Shown: positions 16,645 to 25,735, counted from the first letter of the stretch. The stretch: 64,000 nt of DNA from Williamwhitmania taraxaci (GCF_900096565.1 NZ_FMYP01000002.1:1-64000); one strand, 5' to 3'. Notes: a model not told the origin generated them from the letters alone. Numbers and translations are program-made.

Positions 16645-17940
16645 ATGATTTATCAAGATCTCGTTTCTAAAAAGGAAAAACTAGCCGTAATAGGCTTAGG
16701 TTATGTAGGGCTACCTATTGCCCTCGAGTTTGCTCGCAAGATTTCGGTTGTTGGTTTTGATATTAGGCCAGACCGAGTGGACCTCATGAAAAAGGGAATT
16801 GATCCCAGCAAGGAGTTGGAATCGGAAGCGTTTAAGGGATGCGATATCCTATTAACATGTAGCACTGAGGATTTGCGCCAAGCGAAATTTTATGTGGTAG
16901 CAGTTCCTACTCCAATCGATGAGCATAACCTTCCCGATTTAACGCCGGTTTTAGCCGCTACGCGTACCGTTGCAAAAGTGCTAAAGAAAGGTGATTACGT
17001 TGTTTATGAGTCAACGGTATACCCCGGCTGCACAGAGGAGGATTGTGTGCCGATTTTGGAGGAGCTATCGGGGTTGAAGTATATGGTCGATTTCAAGGTG
17101 GGGTTCTCACCCGAGCGCATAAACCCAGGCGACAAAGAGCACACCCTAGTGAAAATAAAAAAAGTTACCTCGGGCTGCGATGCCGAATCAGCCGAGGAGA
17201 TAGCCAAAACCTACGAGATGATTATTCAGGCAGGGGTGCACCGCGCCAGCAGCATTAAGGTGGCCGAAGCAGCTAAGATTATTGAGAATACCCAGCGCGA
17301 CATCAACATCGCGTTTATGAACGAGCTCTCCATTATCTTCAACAGGATGGGGATAAATACCTATGAGGTGCTGGAGGCAGCCGGAACCAAGTGGAACTTT
17401 CTAAAGTTCTTCCCCGGATTGGTTGGGGGACATTGTATCGGAGTCGATCCATACTATCTTGTTTACAAGGCAAAGCAGCTGGGATACCACCCTCAAATAA
17501 TAAGCGCAGGACGGTTTACCAACGACTCCATGGGCGGCTACGTGGCCAAGCAAACGGTAAAGAAGATGATTGCTGCAGATAAGAATCCCAAGGATGCACG
17601 GGTGCTAATCATGGGCTTTACCTTTAAGGAAAATGTAAGCGATATTCGCAACTCCAAGGTGATTGATATTTACAAGGAACTCCATTCATTTGGCGTACTT
17701 AATGTGGACGTAATCGATGCCTTTGCCGATGCTCACGAGGTGCATGAGGAGTATGGGATAACCATGGCCACTGAACCCACTGGCCTTTACGATGCTATTC
17801 TGGTTGCCGTTAGCCATCAGCAGTATGTTGGCCTTACCGAGGAGTGGTTCAAGAGGTATGCTGCCAAGGGTTGCGTATTTGTGGACGTGAAGGGGATTTT
17901 CAAGAGTAAGGTGAACTCGTTTACTTACTGGAGCCTATAA
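16645..17940 (+). CDS. tviB: UDP-N-acetyl-hexosamine 6-dehydrogenase (TviB/WbpO/WbpA family)
   Basis: The 431-residue protein belongs to the UDP-glucose/UDP-ManNAc dehydrogenase superfamily. It has the NAD site VIGLGYVGLPIALEFA (residues 14-29), VAVPTPIDEHNLPDL, FSPERINPGDKEHTL, and the catalytic cysteine in GGHCIGVDPYYL. The SPERINPGDK wording is typical of the TviB/WbpO branch, which oxidises C6 of UDP-GlcNAc or UDP-GalNAc. In this place it could serve both the wbpB/E/D pathway (as WbpA does) and the tviC-type epimerase at 20191. An IS element now lies between this gene and the epimerase. The sharing of one enzyme by two pathways is inference. Confidence 0.88.
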   Translation: MIYQDLVSKKEKLAVIGLGYVGLPIALEFARKISVVGFDIRPDRVDLMKKGIDPSKELESEAFKGCDILLTCSTEDLRQAKFYVVAVPTPIDEHNLPDLTPVLAATRTVAKVLKKGDYVVYESTVYPGCTEEDCVPILEELSGLKYMVDFKVGFSPERINPGDKEHTLVKIKKVTSGCDAESAEEIAKTYEMIIQAGVHRASSIKVAEAAKIIENTQRDINIAFMNELSIIFNRMGINTYEVLEAAGTKWNFLKFFPGLVGGHCIGVDPYYLVYKAKQLGYHPQIISAGRFTNDSMGGYVAKQTVKKMIAADKNPKDARVLIMGFTFKENVSDIRNSKVIDIYKELHSFGVLNVDVIDAFADAHEVHEEYGITMATEPTGLYDAILVAVSHQQYVGLTEEWFKRYAAKGCVFVDVKGIFKSKVNSFTYWSL

Positions 17941-18433
17941 TTTGGCGATGTTTTAATTACGCTGAGTTGCACTGAGTTTTTACAGTGCAACTCAGTGTGA
18001 ATTATTTTCGCACGTTGGAAATTATAGAATCTCAATTTGCTCAAATATCCTATTTTTGTTTTTAATGCAGTTTTATAGGCAATACTTGTAATATTTTGCG
18101 CGATTTTAAAAATAGCACCTATTTTCTTCACAAAGAGACGCAACTATTATAGTTTATTCCAATTTGTAATATGCTTTGTTTTTTTCAAATCCAAGAATAA
18201 TCAGTTGGAATCCTTACCTTGAGTTATTTGTCCTACGATCCTTCTTGATAAACAATTGAAAATACTTGACGAATCCTCATTTTGGTTGATTTTGTTTGCC
18301 AATTGGCGATAAATATCTACTTTTGATCTCCCAATTTTAGTAGTCGGTCTCGCCAATGTGACTGAGGAGGCGAAGCTGTGTAAGGGCCATTCTAGTTAGG
18401 ATATTTCCTTTTCTGTTCTCCGGCAATTATCTA
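17941..18433. other. Intergenic region left of the IS, with a perfect hairpin
   Basis: No gene is seen in these 493 bases. A perfect 13-bp inverted repeat (CTGAGTTGCACTG at 17962-17974 with CAGTGCAACTCAG at 17983-17995, 8-base loop) lies 21 bases past the dehydrogenase stop. No T-run follows directly, so it may be an mRNA-end hairpin rather than a classic terminator. A TATTTTTG octamer (18051-18058) fits a -7 element, without a matching -33. Confidence 0.6.
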
Positions 18434-18514
18434 CTAAAGTTTCCCACATAGGAAAACCTTGATATACAGCCTATAAAAAACACAAAAAGTAGTGGAAAAC
18501 TAGCTGTAAATAAG

Positions 18515-18522
18515 TATATTTG
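18515..18522 (+). promoter_or_regulatory. Likely -7 element of the IS transposase promoter
   Basis: TATATTTG fits the TAnnTTTG consensus and lies 46 bases ahead of the transposase start, inside the IS. No good -33 TTTG was seen at the right distance. Confidence 0.45.
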
Positions 18523-18568
18523 AATTAGTTACAAACAAAAAGACTAATTACAAATAGTTCCACTACTT

Positions 18569-20029
18569 ATGTCCTCAAATGTAGCCAAAGTAAGCGAATT
18601 AGAAAGCGTTCTCTGCAACGACGATAAAACAAGCGAGGGCGTCCTCCACTTCGTTACGGCCTTTACGACAAGCCGCTTTTTGCGCCCCTTTGATTCCGTA
18701 AAGGGCAAAGGGGTAAGCGTTACCCAGCTGCTGGTATCCCTGATTACCTTTCGGCTCCACGGTTCCAGCATCGCGCGCATGCAGCAGCCCGGTAGGAGCG
18801 CGTGCCCGGCCATCGACGACAACACCTTTTACCGGCTGATGAACAACCCGCTGATGCGCTGGAGAGGGTTATTGATGGGGTTGGCCAAGCAGTTTGCCGC
18901 CCACGTTCAGGCGAAAGGTGACGGTAACCCGAGCGTTCGCTGCTTTGTGCTGGACGACACGGATTTAGAGAAAACCGGAAAAACCATTGAGCGGGTTGGC
19001 CGCATATTCAACCACGTCACGAAGCGATACCCCTTTGGTTTCAAGCTGCTGCTGCTGGCGCTATGGGATGGAAAAAGCCTTGTATCCCTTGATTTTTCGC
19101 TGCACTGCGAAAGGGGAGGTACGGGCAAGCAAGGGTTAACGGTAAAGGAAAAAAGGGCACAGTTCAGCAAGGTGCGGAAGGCCGGAACGCCCTCCGCTCA
19201 GCGGTATACAGAGCTGGATCAAGAGAAGCACCACAACGCGGTGGCCATGCTCCGACGGGCTGTAAAAAACGGGGTTACGGCCAGCTACGTGCTCATGGAC
19301 AGCTGGTTTGTTAACGACTACACCATCAAAGCCATTCGGGCCATCAAGGGCAGAGCGCTGCACGTGCTGGGCATGTGTAAGGTGGATAACCGCAAGTATA
19401 CGGTTGACGGTAGGGCGATGAACGCGCACCAGCTCGTCGCAAAGTTCGACCGCAAGCGGGCCAAGCACTCCCGAAAATACCGCACGCGCTACATTGCAAT
19501 TACGGCAGACTATAAGGGCGAAAAGGTTCGGCTTTTCCTCATGCAATACAACCACGCGAGCCGATGGACGATTCTGTTAACGAGTGACTTGTCCCTATCC
19601 TTTGTGCAGGCCATTGAGCTCTATCAGATCCGGTGGACCATCGAGGTCTTGTTCAAGGAGTGCAAGCAGTACCTGCGGTTGGGCTGCTCCCAGAATACCG
19701 ATTTCGATGGACAAGTTGCCGATGCCACCCTCGCCTTGGTCACGCATACGATACTAACCCTGCAAAAACGTTTTGGCGCCTACGAAACCCTAGGCGATCT
19801 CTTCCGGGAAACGCAGCAACACCTGCTGGAGCTGACGCTCTGGGAGCGGTTGATCACGGTATTCCTGAAAATGGTGATGCAGCTGGTTGAGCTGCTGAAC
19901 GTGGATATAGAGGAGCTCATAGAAAAGTTGCTGCAAGATAGCCAAGCAAGCCGAAAGCTGCTGGCCTTGCTCTCGTTTTTACGGGACGATTGGGATAAGT
20001 GCGAAGAAACATACAAATCGAACATTTAA
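18569..20029 (+). CDS. IS4-family transposase
   Basis: The 486-residue DDE transposase has the first Asp in CFVLDDTDLEKTG (residues about 125-137), the second in YVLMDSWFVND, and the IS4 signature Y-x2-R-x3-E-x6-K in YQIRWTIEVLFKECK, which contains the catalytic Glu. It catalyses cut-and-paste transposition of the surrounding element. The reading frame is intact and its base composition is more GC-rich than the polysaccharide genes that follow at 24 kb. It starts 135 bases inside the left end and stops 103 bases before the right end. Confidence 0.95.
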   Translation: MSSNVAKVSELESVLCNDDKTSEGVLHFVTAFTTSRFLRPFDSVKGKGVSVTQLLVSLITFRLHGSSIARMQQPGRSACPAIDDNTFYRLMNNPLMRWRGLLMGLAKQFAAHVQAKGDGNPSVRCFVLDDTDLEKTGKTIERVGRIFNHVTKRYPFGFKLLLLALWDGKSLVSLDFSLHCERGGTGKQGLTVKEKRAQFSKVRKAGTPSAQRYTELDQEKHHNAVAMLRRAVKNGVTASYVLMDSWFVNDYTIKAIRAIKGRALHVLGMCKVDNRKYTVDGRAMNAHQLVAKFDRKRAKHSRKYRTRYIAITADYKGEKVRLFLMQYNHASRWTILLTSDLSLSFVQAIELYQIRWTIEVLFKECKQYLRLGCSQNTDFDGQVADATLALVTHTILTLQKRFGAYETLGDLFRETQQHLLELTLWERLITVFLKMVMQLVELLNVDIEELIEKLLQDSQASRKLLALLSFLRDDWDKCEETYKSNI

Positions 20030-20190
20030 CCTGCATACTGCTGTAAATGTATCGTTTACATCCATTTCAGCCTTATTCAATCAATGAAATATGTAGCCTG
20101 TTTATGGGCTCTCTGGATGTGGGAAACTTTAGTTATCTATTGTCACTTTTTTGTTACTTGTAACTATTTTATCACTTTAAAAATAAGCAT

Positions 20191-21186
20191 ATGTCCTTCC
20201 AATCACTCACCAATAAACATATCCTCGTTACCGGCGGTGCCGGCTTCATCGGTTCCAACCTATGTGAATCCTTGCTTGGTGATGGAAACCATGTTGTTTG
20301 TTTAGATAACTTTTCTACCGGTAAGCGGGAGAATCTCTCTTCATTTATAAGTAATCCAAACTTTACCCTAATTGAAGGGGATATTCGCAACTACGACGAT
20401 TGCTTAAAGGCTGTGAATGGGGTTGATGTTGTATTTCATGAAGCAGCGCTGGGAAGCGTTCCCCGTTCCATTAAAGACCCTATTACCACCACCGACGTTA
20501 ATGTGGGTGGCTTTGTTCGAATGCTTTTTGCCGCCAAGGAGTCGGGTATCAAACGATTTGTTTATGCAGCCAGTTCCTCTACCTATGGCGACCACCCCGG
20601 CCTTCCAAAAGTGGAGGATCAAATAGGAAAGCCTCTTTCGCCCTATGCCATTACCAAATATGCCGATGAGCTCTATGCCGACAACTTCTCCAAGTTGTAT
20701 GGCATTGAAACCATTGGGTTAAGATATTTCAACGTTTTTGGACGCCGACAAGATCCTGAAGGTGCCTATGCAGCTGTAATTCCCAAGTTTGTGAAGCAGC
20801 TGCTTAATCACGAACAACCCGTAATTAATGGGGATGGAAACCATTCCCGCGATTTTACTTTTATCGACAACGTGGTGCTGGCTAACCAGCTGGCCGCCGC
20901 TACTGTTAATCCCGATGCCATAAACCAGGTTTATAACGTGGCCTGCGGCGAGAAAAACACTCTGAATCAGCTTATTGCTAACCTTAAGGAGTTTTTGGGA
21001 GAGTATGATGAAGAAATTCATACCATTTTCCCCATATATGGCAACGAGCGCGAAGGGGATGTGCGCCATTCGCTGGCTAGCATAGAGAAAGCCCAACGGC
21101 TTTTGGGATACACCCCGTTATGCCTCTTTAAGGAGGGGTTACAACGCTCGGCCGAATGGTACTACCAATCGCTTAAAACCCAATAA
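20191..21186 (+). CDS. tviC: UDP-N-acetylglucosamine(uronate) 4-epimerase (WbpP/TviC type)
   Basis: The 331-residue protein is an extended SDR epimerase with the NAD site ILVTGGAGFIGSNL (residues about 11-24), VVFHEAALGSVPRS, and the catalytic YAITKYADELYAD (YxxxK). The alanine/serine wording (AALGSVPRSIKDP) is that of the WbpP/TviC group, which interconverts UDP-GlcNAc and UDP-GalNAc or their uronates. With the TviB-type dehydrogenase upstream it would give UDP-GalNAcA. The IS right end lies 58 bases ahead of the start. The gene is followed by rfbA after 21 bases. Confidence 0.88.
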   Translation: MSFQSLTNKHILVTGGAGFIGSNLCESLLGDGNHVVCLDNFSTGKRENLSSFISNPNFTLIEGDIRNYDDCLKAVNGVDVVFHEAALGSVPRSIKDPITTTDVNVGGFVRMLFAAKESGIKRFVYAASSSTYGDHPGLPKVEDQIGKPLSPYAITKYADELYADNFSKLYGIETIGLRYFNVFGRRQDPEGAYAAVIPKFVKQLLNHEQPVINGDGNHSRDFTFIDNVVLANQLAAATVNPDAINQVYNVACGEKNTLNQLIANLKEFLGEYDEEIHTIFPIYGNEREGDVRHSLASIEKAQRLLGYTPLCLFKEGLQRSAEWYYQSLKTQ

Positions 21187-21207
21187 ACAACCATAAACCA
21201 GTAGATT

Positions 21208-22086
21208 ATGAAAGGTATCGTTTTAGCAGGAGGGGCAGGCACACGCCTTTTCCCAATTACCAAAGGAGTTTCGAAGCAAATGCTCCCCATTTACGATAAA
21301 CCCATGATTTACTATCCGCTATCGGTGCTTCTGCTGGCTGGGATAAGGGAGGTATTAATCATCTCAACTCCTGACGACCTGCCCGGATTTAAGCGCTTGC
21401 TGGGCGATGGTTCCGATTGTGGTGTTTCCCTGACCTATGCAGAGCAGCCTAGCCCCGACGGATTGGCTCAAGCGTTTATTATTGGTGAGAAGTTTATAGG
21501 CTCCGATAGCGTTTGCCTCGTGTTGGGCGATAATATATTCCATGGGCACGGCTTTACTGGTCTGCTCGAAAGTGCAAAGGATAATGTGGAAAAGCACGGA
21601 AAGGCCACTGTTTTCGGCTACTGGGTGAACAATCCCGAGCGCTATGGCGTTGCCGAGTTCGATGCCAACGGTAGGGTTACCAGCATTGAGGAGAAGCCTC
21701 TGCAGCCTAAATCGAACTATGCGGTGGTGGGGCTCTACTTCTATACCAACGATGTGGTTCAGGTGGCCAAGAACATTAAACCTTCGGCCAGGGGCGAGCT
21801 GGAGATTACCACGGTAAACCAGGAGTATTTAAAGCAAAATCGCCTAAGTGTTGAGCTGATGGGGCGTGGATTTACCTGGCTCGATACCGGAACGCATGAG
21901 TCGTTGGCTGAAGCCAGCAACTATGTAGCAACCATCGAGCACCGCCAAGGCCTCAAAATTGCTTGTTTAGAGGAGATTGCCTATAGTAAGGGTTGGATAT
22001 CCGCAGAGCGCCTTTTGGAGCTGGCAAAACCCATGATTAAGAACCAGTATGGACAGTACTTGGTTGGTTTAGTGGAGAAGAAATAG
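21208..22086 (+). CDS. rfbA: Glucose-1-phosphate thymidylyltransferase
   Basis: The 292-residue protein has the nucleotidyltransferase signature [23 protein letters not shown] (start of the protein), then [28 protein letters not shown] and [13 protein letters not shown]. RfbA (RmlA) makes dTDP-glucose from dTTP and glucose-1-phosphate, the first step towards dTDP-rhamnose and related sugars. rfbC and rfbB follow; the final reductase rfbD is not in the window. The stop codon is directly followed by the open frame that runs through the heptamer array at 22149. Confidence 0.96.
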   Translation: MKGIVLAGGAGTRLFPITKGVSKQMLPIYDKPMIYYPLSVLLLAGIREVLIISTPDDLPGFKRLLGDGSDCGVSLTYAEQPSPDGLAQAFIIGEKFIGSDSVCLVLGDNIFHGHGFTGLLESAKDNVEKHGKATVFGYWVNNPERYGVAEFDANGRVTSIEEKPLQPKSNYAVVGLYFYTNDVVQVAKNIKPSARGELEITTVNQEYLKQNRLSVELMGRGFTWLDTGTHESLAEASNYVATIEHRQGLKIACLEEIAYSKGWISAERLLELAKPMIKNQYGQYLVGLVEKK

Positions 22087-22148
22087 GTGGTGGTTAGATT
22101 TTTAGGATGTTCCAATCTGAGTATCGCTGAACTATTATGGCAACTCCC

Positions 22149-22397
22149 GTCTTCAGTCTTCAGTCTTCAGTCTTCAGTCTTCAGTCTTCAGTCTTCAGTC
22201 TACAGTCTTCAGTCTTCAGTCTTCAGTCTTCAGTCTACAGTCTTCAGTCTTCAGTCTTCAGTCTTCAGTCTTCAGTCTTCAGTCTTCGGACTTCGGACTC
22301 CCGACTTCGGACTCCCGACTCCCGACTTCGTACTTCAGTCTTCGGACTCCCGACTTCGGACTTCGGTCTTCGGTCTTCAGTCTTCGGACTTCGGTCT
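22149..22397. repeat. Heptamer tandem array 1 (GTCTTCA units), between rfbA and rfbC
   Basis: About 35 consecutive 7-base units fill the region. The left part (to about 22286) is nearly pure GTCTTCA with occasional GTCTACA; the right part is degenerate (GACTTCG, GACTCCC and similar). The unit has no stop codon in any frame, so open frames run through the whole array, encoding repeats of SLQSSVF. One of them begins with GTG directly after the rfbA stop and ends in TGA overlapping the rfbC start (ATGA at 22428-22431). A related array in the opposite orientation lies at 45252-45366. Confidence 0.95.
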
Positions 22398-22427
22398 TTT
22401 CTCCTCAAATCTTACATTTAGCATAGC

Positions 22428-22994
22428 ATGAACGTTATAGAAACTTCCATTCCTGAGGTTAAGATTATTGAACCAAAGGTTTTTGGCGATAGCCGTGGTT
22501 GCTTTTTCGAATCGCATTCACATAAAAATTTTATTGAAAAGGTGTGCAATACCACCTTTGTTCAGGATAACGAGTCCCATTCACAGTTTGGTGTGCTACG
22601 CGGTATGCACTACCAGCTGGCTCCCTATACCCAATCGAAGCTCGTTAGGGTTGTGCAGGGTAAGGTCTTAGACGTGGCAGTGGATATGCGTACGGGTTCG
22701 CCAACATTCGGGAAGTATGTGGCCGTAGAACTTTCGGCTGAAAATAAGCGGCAACTATTTGTTCCACGCGGTTTTGCGCATGGCTTTCTTACCCTTTCAG
22801 AGGAGGCTACTTTTCTTTATAAGTGCGATGCCTATTTTGTTCCCAATCATGAGGGAGCATTTAAGTGGGACGATCCTACGGTTAATATTCAATGGCCAAT
22901 TGATTTGAGTAGGGTAATTCTATCGGAGAAGGATAAAACTCTACCTACATTTGAAGAGGCTATTGCATTTAGTTATGCCGATAGTTTATACTAG
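22428..22994 (+). CDS. rfbC: dTDP-4-dehydrorhamnose 3,5-epimerase
   Basis: The 188-residue cupin-fold protein shows the RmlC blocks FGDSRGCFFESHSHKNF, QDNESHSQFGVLRGMHYQLAP (with the catalytic His), GKVLDVAVDMRTGSPTFGKY, FVPRGFAHGFLTLSEEATFLYKCDAYF and the C-terminal W-x-D-P segment (KWDDPTVNIQWP). It epimerises C3 and C5 of dTDP-4-keto-6-deoxyglucose. Its start overlaps the stop of the array-spanning open frame by an ATGA motif. rfbB follows after 32 bases. Confidence 0.96.
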   Translation: MNVIETSIPEVKIIEPKVFGDSRGCFFESHSHKNFIEKVCNTTFVQDNESHSQFGVLRGMHYQLAPYTQSKLVRVVQGKVLDVAVDMRTGSPTFGKYVAVELSAENKRQLFVPRGFAHGFLTLSEEATFLYKCDAYFVPNHEGAFKWDDPTVNIQWPIDLSRVILSEKDKTLPTFEEAIAFSYADSLY

Positions 22995-23026
22995 AAAATT
23001 TGTGCATAAACCAAAAAATACCGACT

Positions 23027-24082
23027 ATGTCAAAAAATATTCTTGTAACCGGTGGTGCCGGATTTATTGGTTCACACGTAGTTCGACTTTTTGTAAATAA
23101 GTATCCAAATACCAATATAATCAACCTTGATAAGTTGACCTATGCCGGTAACCTGGAAAACCTGACCGACATTGAGAATGCCCCAAACTATAAGTTCGTT
23201 AAGGCCGATATTTGCGATTACCCGCAGATGCTAAAACTTTTTGCGGAGCATAGCATCGACGGGGTAATACACCTTGCGGCTGAATCGCACGTGGATAGAT
23301 CCATTACCGATCCGTTCTCCTTTGCCCAAACCAACATTATGGGAACCCTTTCGCTGTTGCAAGCAGCCAAGGAGACATGGAAGGGCAACATGGAGGGTAA
23401 CCTGTTTTACCACGTTTCAACCGACGAGGTTTACGGATCGTTGGAGCATGAAGGCTTCTTCTTTGAAACAACCCCCTACGATCCCCAATCGCCCTATTCT
23501 GCCTCAAAGGCCGGTAGCGATCATTTTGTAAGGGCTTATGGCAACACATTTAAGCTGCCCGTGGTAATTACGAACTGCTCCAACAACTACGGACCAAACC
23601 AGTTCCCTGAAAAGCTTATCCCTCTATTTATTCATAATATCCGCAACAACAAACCTTTGCCTGTTTACGGAAAGGGCGAAAATGTGCGCGATTGGCTCTA
23701 CGTAATTGACCATGCTCGTGCCATTGATACCGTATTCCATAACGGCAAGGTTGGGGAAACCTACAATATTGGCGGATTCAACGAGTGGAAGAACATCGAC
23801 ATTATTAAGGCTGTTTGCACCATAATGGATCGTAAGTTGGGGCGTGAAGCGGGAACCTCCGAGAAGCTAATTACCTACGTTACCGATAGGGCAGGCCATG
23901 ATTTGCGCTATGCCATCGATGCCAACAAGGTAATGCATGAGCTGGGCTGGGAACCCTCACTACAATTTGAGGAAGGCATTGAACTCACCATCGATTGGTA
24001 TTTGCAAAATGAGGCATGGCTCAACCGGCTAACCAGTGGCGACTATCAGAAGTATTATGAGGGGATGTATGCGAAGAGGTAG
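23027..24082 (+). CDS. rfbB: dTDP-glucose 4,6-dehydratase
   Basis: The 351-residue extended SDR protein starts MSKNILVTGGAGFIGSHVV (NAD site). It has HLAAESHVDRSI, the active-site STDEVYGSLE (Thr-Asp-Glu), and YSASKAGSDHFVRAYG (YxxxK). It makes dTDP-4-keto-6-deoxyglucose. I chose ATG 23027 because an earlier TTG at 23000 would add residues with no family counterpart. Order rfbA-rfbC-rfbB is seen but rfbD is not; the keto sugar may be reduced by an enzyme elsewhere or be turned into another sugar. AT-rich sequence begins soon after this gene. Confidence 0.95.
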   Translation: MSKNILVTGGAGFIGSHVVRLFVNKYPNTNIINLDKLTYAGNLENLTDIENAPNYKFVKADICDYPQMLKLFAEHSIDGVIHLAAESHVDRSITDPFSFAQTNIMGTLSLLQAAKETWKGNMEGNLFYHVSTDEVYGSLEHEGFFFETTPYDPQSPYSASKAGSDHFVRAYGNTFKLPVVITNCSNNYGPNQFPEKLIPLFIHNIRNNKPLPVYGKGENVRDWLYVIDHARAIDTVFHNGKVGETYNIGGFNEWKNIDIIKAVCTIMDRKLGREAGTSEKLITYVTDRAGHDLRYAIDANKVMHELGWEPSLQFEEGIELTIDWYLQNEAWLNRLTSGDYQKYYEGMYAKR

Positions 24083-24179
24083 TCTTCTTATTCAACTTGT
24101 TTCCGATCCGATCATATATCTTATTGTTGAAGACTAAGCGAATTTGATGATTTAATTTGGATTCTAATATTTTTACTAA

Positions 24180-25292
24180 ATGGCAAAGACTGCATTAATA
24201 ACAGGAATAACTGGTCAAGACGGAGCTTATCTTGCAGAATATCTATTAAATAAAGGATATATTGTTCATGGGGTGAAGAGACGAAGTTCTCTTATAAACA
24301 CTGGTAGGATAGATCATATTTATAAAGATCCATTATTGGAGCATACTAACATGTATCTTCATCATGGAGATCTTACCGATTCGCCCAATTTAATTCGTCT
24401 TATAGAGGAGACGAATCCTGATGAAATATATAATTTGGCTGCAATGAGCCATGTTCATGTTAGTTTTGAAATTGCTGAGTACACTGGGAATGCTGACGGA
24501 CTTGGTACTTTGCGGTTACTTGAGGCAATACGTTTGCTTAAGAAAACGGATAAAACTCGAATATACCAAGCTTCTACTAGCGAATTGTATGGTAAGGTAC
24601 AGGCTATTCCACAGAATGAGAATACTCCATTTTATCCTCGAAGCCCGTATGCTGTTGCAAAAATGTATGCTTATTGGATAACAGTAAATTATCGAGAAGC
24701 TTATGGTATGTTTGCATGTAACGGCATCCTTTTTAACCATGAAAGCCCAATACGGGGAGAAACTTTTGTTACCCGCAAAATTACCCGAGCAGTTGCTCAA
24801 ATAGGTTTAGGCATGCAAAGCAAATTAATGTTAGGAAATCTTTCAGCAAAACGTGATTGGGGTCATGCCAAAGATTATGTGGATGCGATGTGGAGGATAC
24901 TTCAATACCATGAACCTCAGGATTTTGTTATTGCGACGGGTGTTACCACTGAGGTTAGAGAGTTTGTTAGAATGGCTTTTAATGAGTTAGGTGTTGAAGT
25001 TGAATTTGTAGGGGAAGGTGTTAACGAGAAAGGATTAGTAAAATGTTGTAATAATAGTGAATACCAATTGCCGTATGGGGCAGAAGTTGTTGCTGTTGAT
25101 CCGTTCTATTTTAGACCAACTGAAGTTGATTTACTATTAGGTGATGCAACTAAGGCAGAACTACTTTTGGGCTGGAAAGCAGTTCATACTGTTCGTGATA
25201 TAGCAAAGGAGATGGTTGCTTCAGATCTCCATTATTTTAAAGGGCAGAAGTTGTTACTTGATAATGGATATAAAACCCAAAAATATTGGTAA
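24180..25292 (+). CDS. gmd: GDP-mannose 4,6-dehydratase, copy 1
   Basis: The 370-residue protein has the Gmd NADP site [16 protein letters not shown] (residues 5-20), [35 protein letters not shown] (catalytic Thr/Ser and Glu) and [12 protein letters not shown] (YxxxK). It forms GDP-4-keto-6-deoxymannose. A second copy at 35493 differs at about 41 of 370 residues by hand count. A cupin gene and a perosamine synthase-like gene follow, an order repeated in the second cassette. The DNA is clearly more AT-rich than that of copy 2, with A/T-ending codons favoured, so the two copies have different histories. Confidence 0.95.
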   Translation: MAKTALITGITGQDGAYLAEYLLNKGYIVHGVKRRSSLINTGRIDHIYKDPLLEHTNMYLHHGDLTDSPNLIRLIEETNPDEIYNLAAMSHVHVSFEIAEYTGNADGLGTLRLLEAIRLLKKTDKTRIYQASTSELYGKVQAIPQNENTPFYPRSPYAVAKMYAYWITVNYREAYGMFACNGILFNHESPIRGETFVTRKITRAVAQIGLGMQSKLMLGNLSAKRDWGHAKDYVDAMWRILQYHEPQDFVIATGVTTEVREFVRMAFNELGVEVEFVGEGVNEKGLVKCCNNSEYQLPYGAEVVAVDPFYFRPTEVDLLLGDATKAELLLGWKAVHTVRDIAKEMVASDLHYFKGQKLLLDNGYKTQKYW

Positions 25293-25304
25293 TATTATTG
25301 ACTT

Positions 25305-25733
25305 ATGTTAGAAAAAATTTTTGACGAAGAAGAGTTATTAGGTTTAATTGTTAGGGATCGTTACACTTCGGCTGGAGTTACTTTTTTTACTGATGATGAT
25401 GCTACACAGCAAGTGGCGTTTATGAAACATCCAGCAGGTAAGGAAATATTGCCACACGTCCACAACTCAGTAAAACGTGAGGTTTTTTTTACTTCAGAAG
25501 TCTTAATTATGAAAAGTGGAATACTAAGAGTTGATTTTTATTCATCATCTAAAGTTTATCTTCAAAGTAGAACTCTTTATGCCGGCGATGTTATTTTACT
25601 GGCAGGAGGAGGTCATGGCTTTTTTGTAATTGAGGAAATAGAAATGATAGAAGTTAAACAAGGTCCTTATCTTGGTGAAATGGATAAGGTTCGTTTTAGT
25701 GCAGTAGATGTTACAAATATTAATTTGAAATAG
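25305..25733 (+). CDS. Small cupin protein of unknown function, copy 1
   Basis: The 142-residue protein is a single cupin domain. The first motif, GKEILPHVHNSVKRE (residues about 45-59), fits G-x5-HxH-x5-E and the second, GDVILLAGGGHGF, supplies the last His, so a metal site is complete. Sugar-nucleotide cupins include isomerases and epimerases such as FdtA and RmlC, but the wording matches neither. It lies between gmd and per with 12 and 2 bases of spacing, and the same gene lies in the same place in the second cassette (36627). This suggests a role linked to GDP-4-keto-6-deoxymannose or GDP-perosamine; the reaction is unknown. Confidence 0.8.
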   Translation: MLEKIFDEEELLGLIVRDRYTSAGVTFFTDDDATQQVAFMKHPAGKEILPHVHNSVKREVFFTSEVLIMKSGILRVDFYSSSKVYLQSRTLYAGDVILLAGGGHGFFVIEEIEMIEVKQGPYLGEMDKVRFSAVDVTNINLK

Positions 25734-25735
25734 TT

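Larger units (their letters stand above)
18434..20132 (+). mobile_element. Complete IS4-family insertion sequence, 1699 bp
   Basis: The ends are 16-bp inverted repeats: CTAAAGTTTCCCACAT at 18434-18449 and its complement at 20117-20132. The flanks carry a perfect 7-bp direct repeat TTATCTA (18427-18433 and 20133-20139), a target-site duplication. One transposase gene fills the element. Intact ends, gene and duplication point to a recent insertion. It sits between the UDP-HexNAc 6-dehydrogenase gene and the tviC-type epimerase gene, 58 bases ahead of the latter, so it may alter expression of everything downstream in the polysaccharide locus. Confidence 0.92.

Noticed and set aside
22149-22397. 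CRISPR-like repetitive array
   Set aside because: Units are 7 bases with no spacers, so it is a simple tandem repeat. No cas genes are in the window.
22087-22431. Protein-coding gene for a 114-residue repeat protein (SLQSSVF repeats)
   Set aside because: The heptamer lacks stop codons in every frame, so an open frame is expected by chance, and two frames are open at once. Kept only as a possible coupling device.
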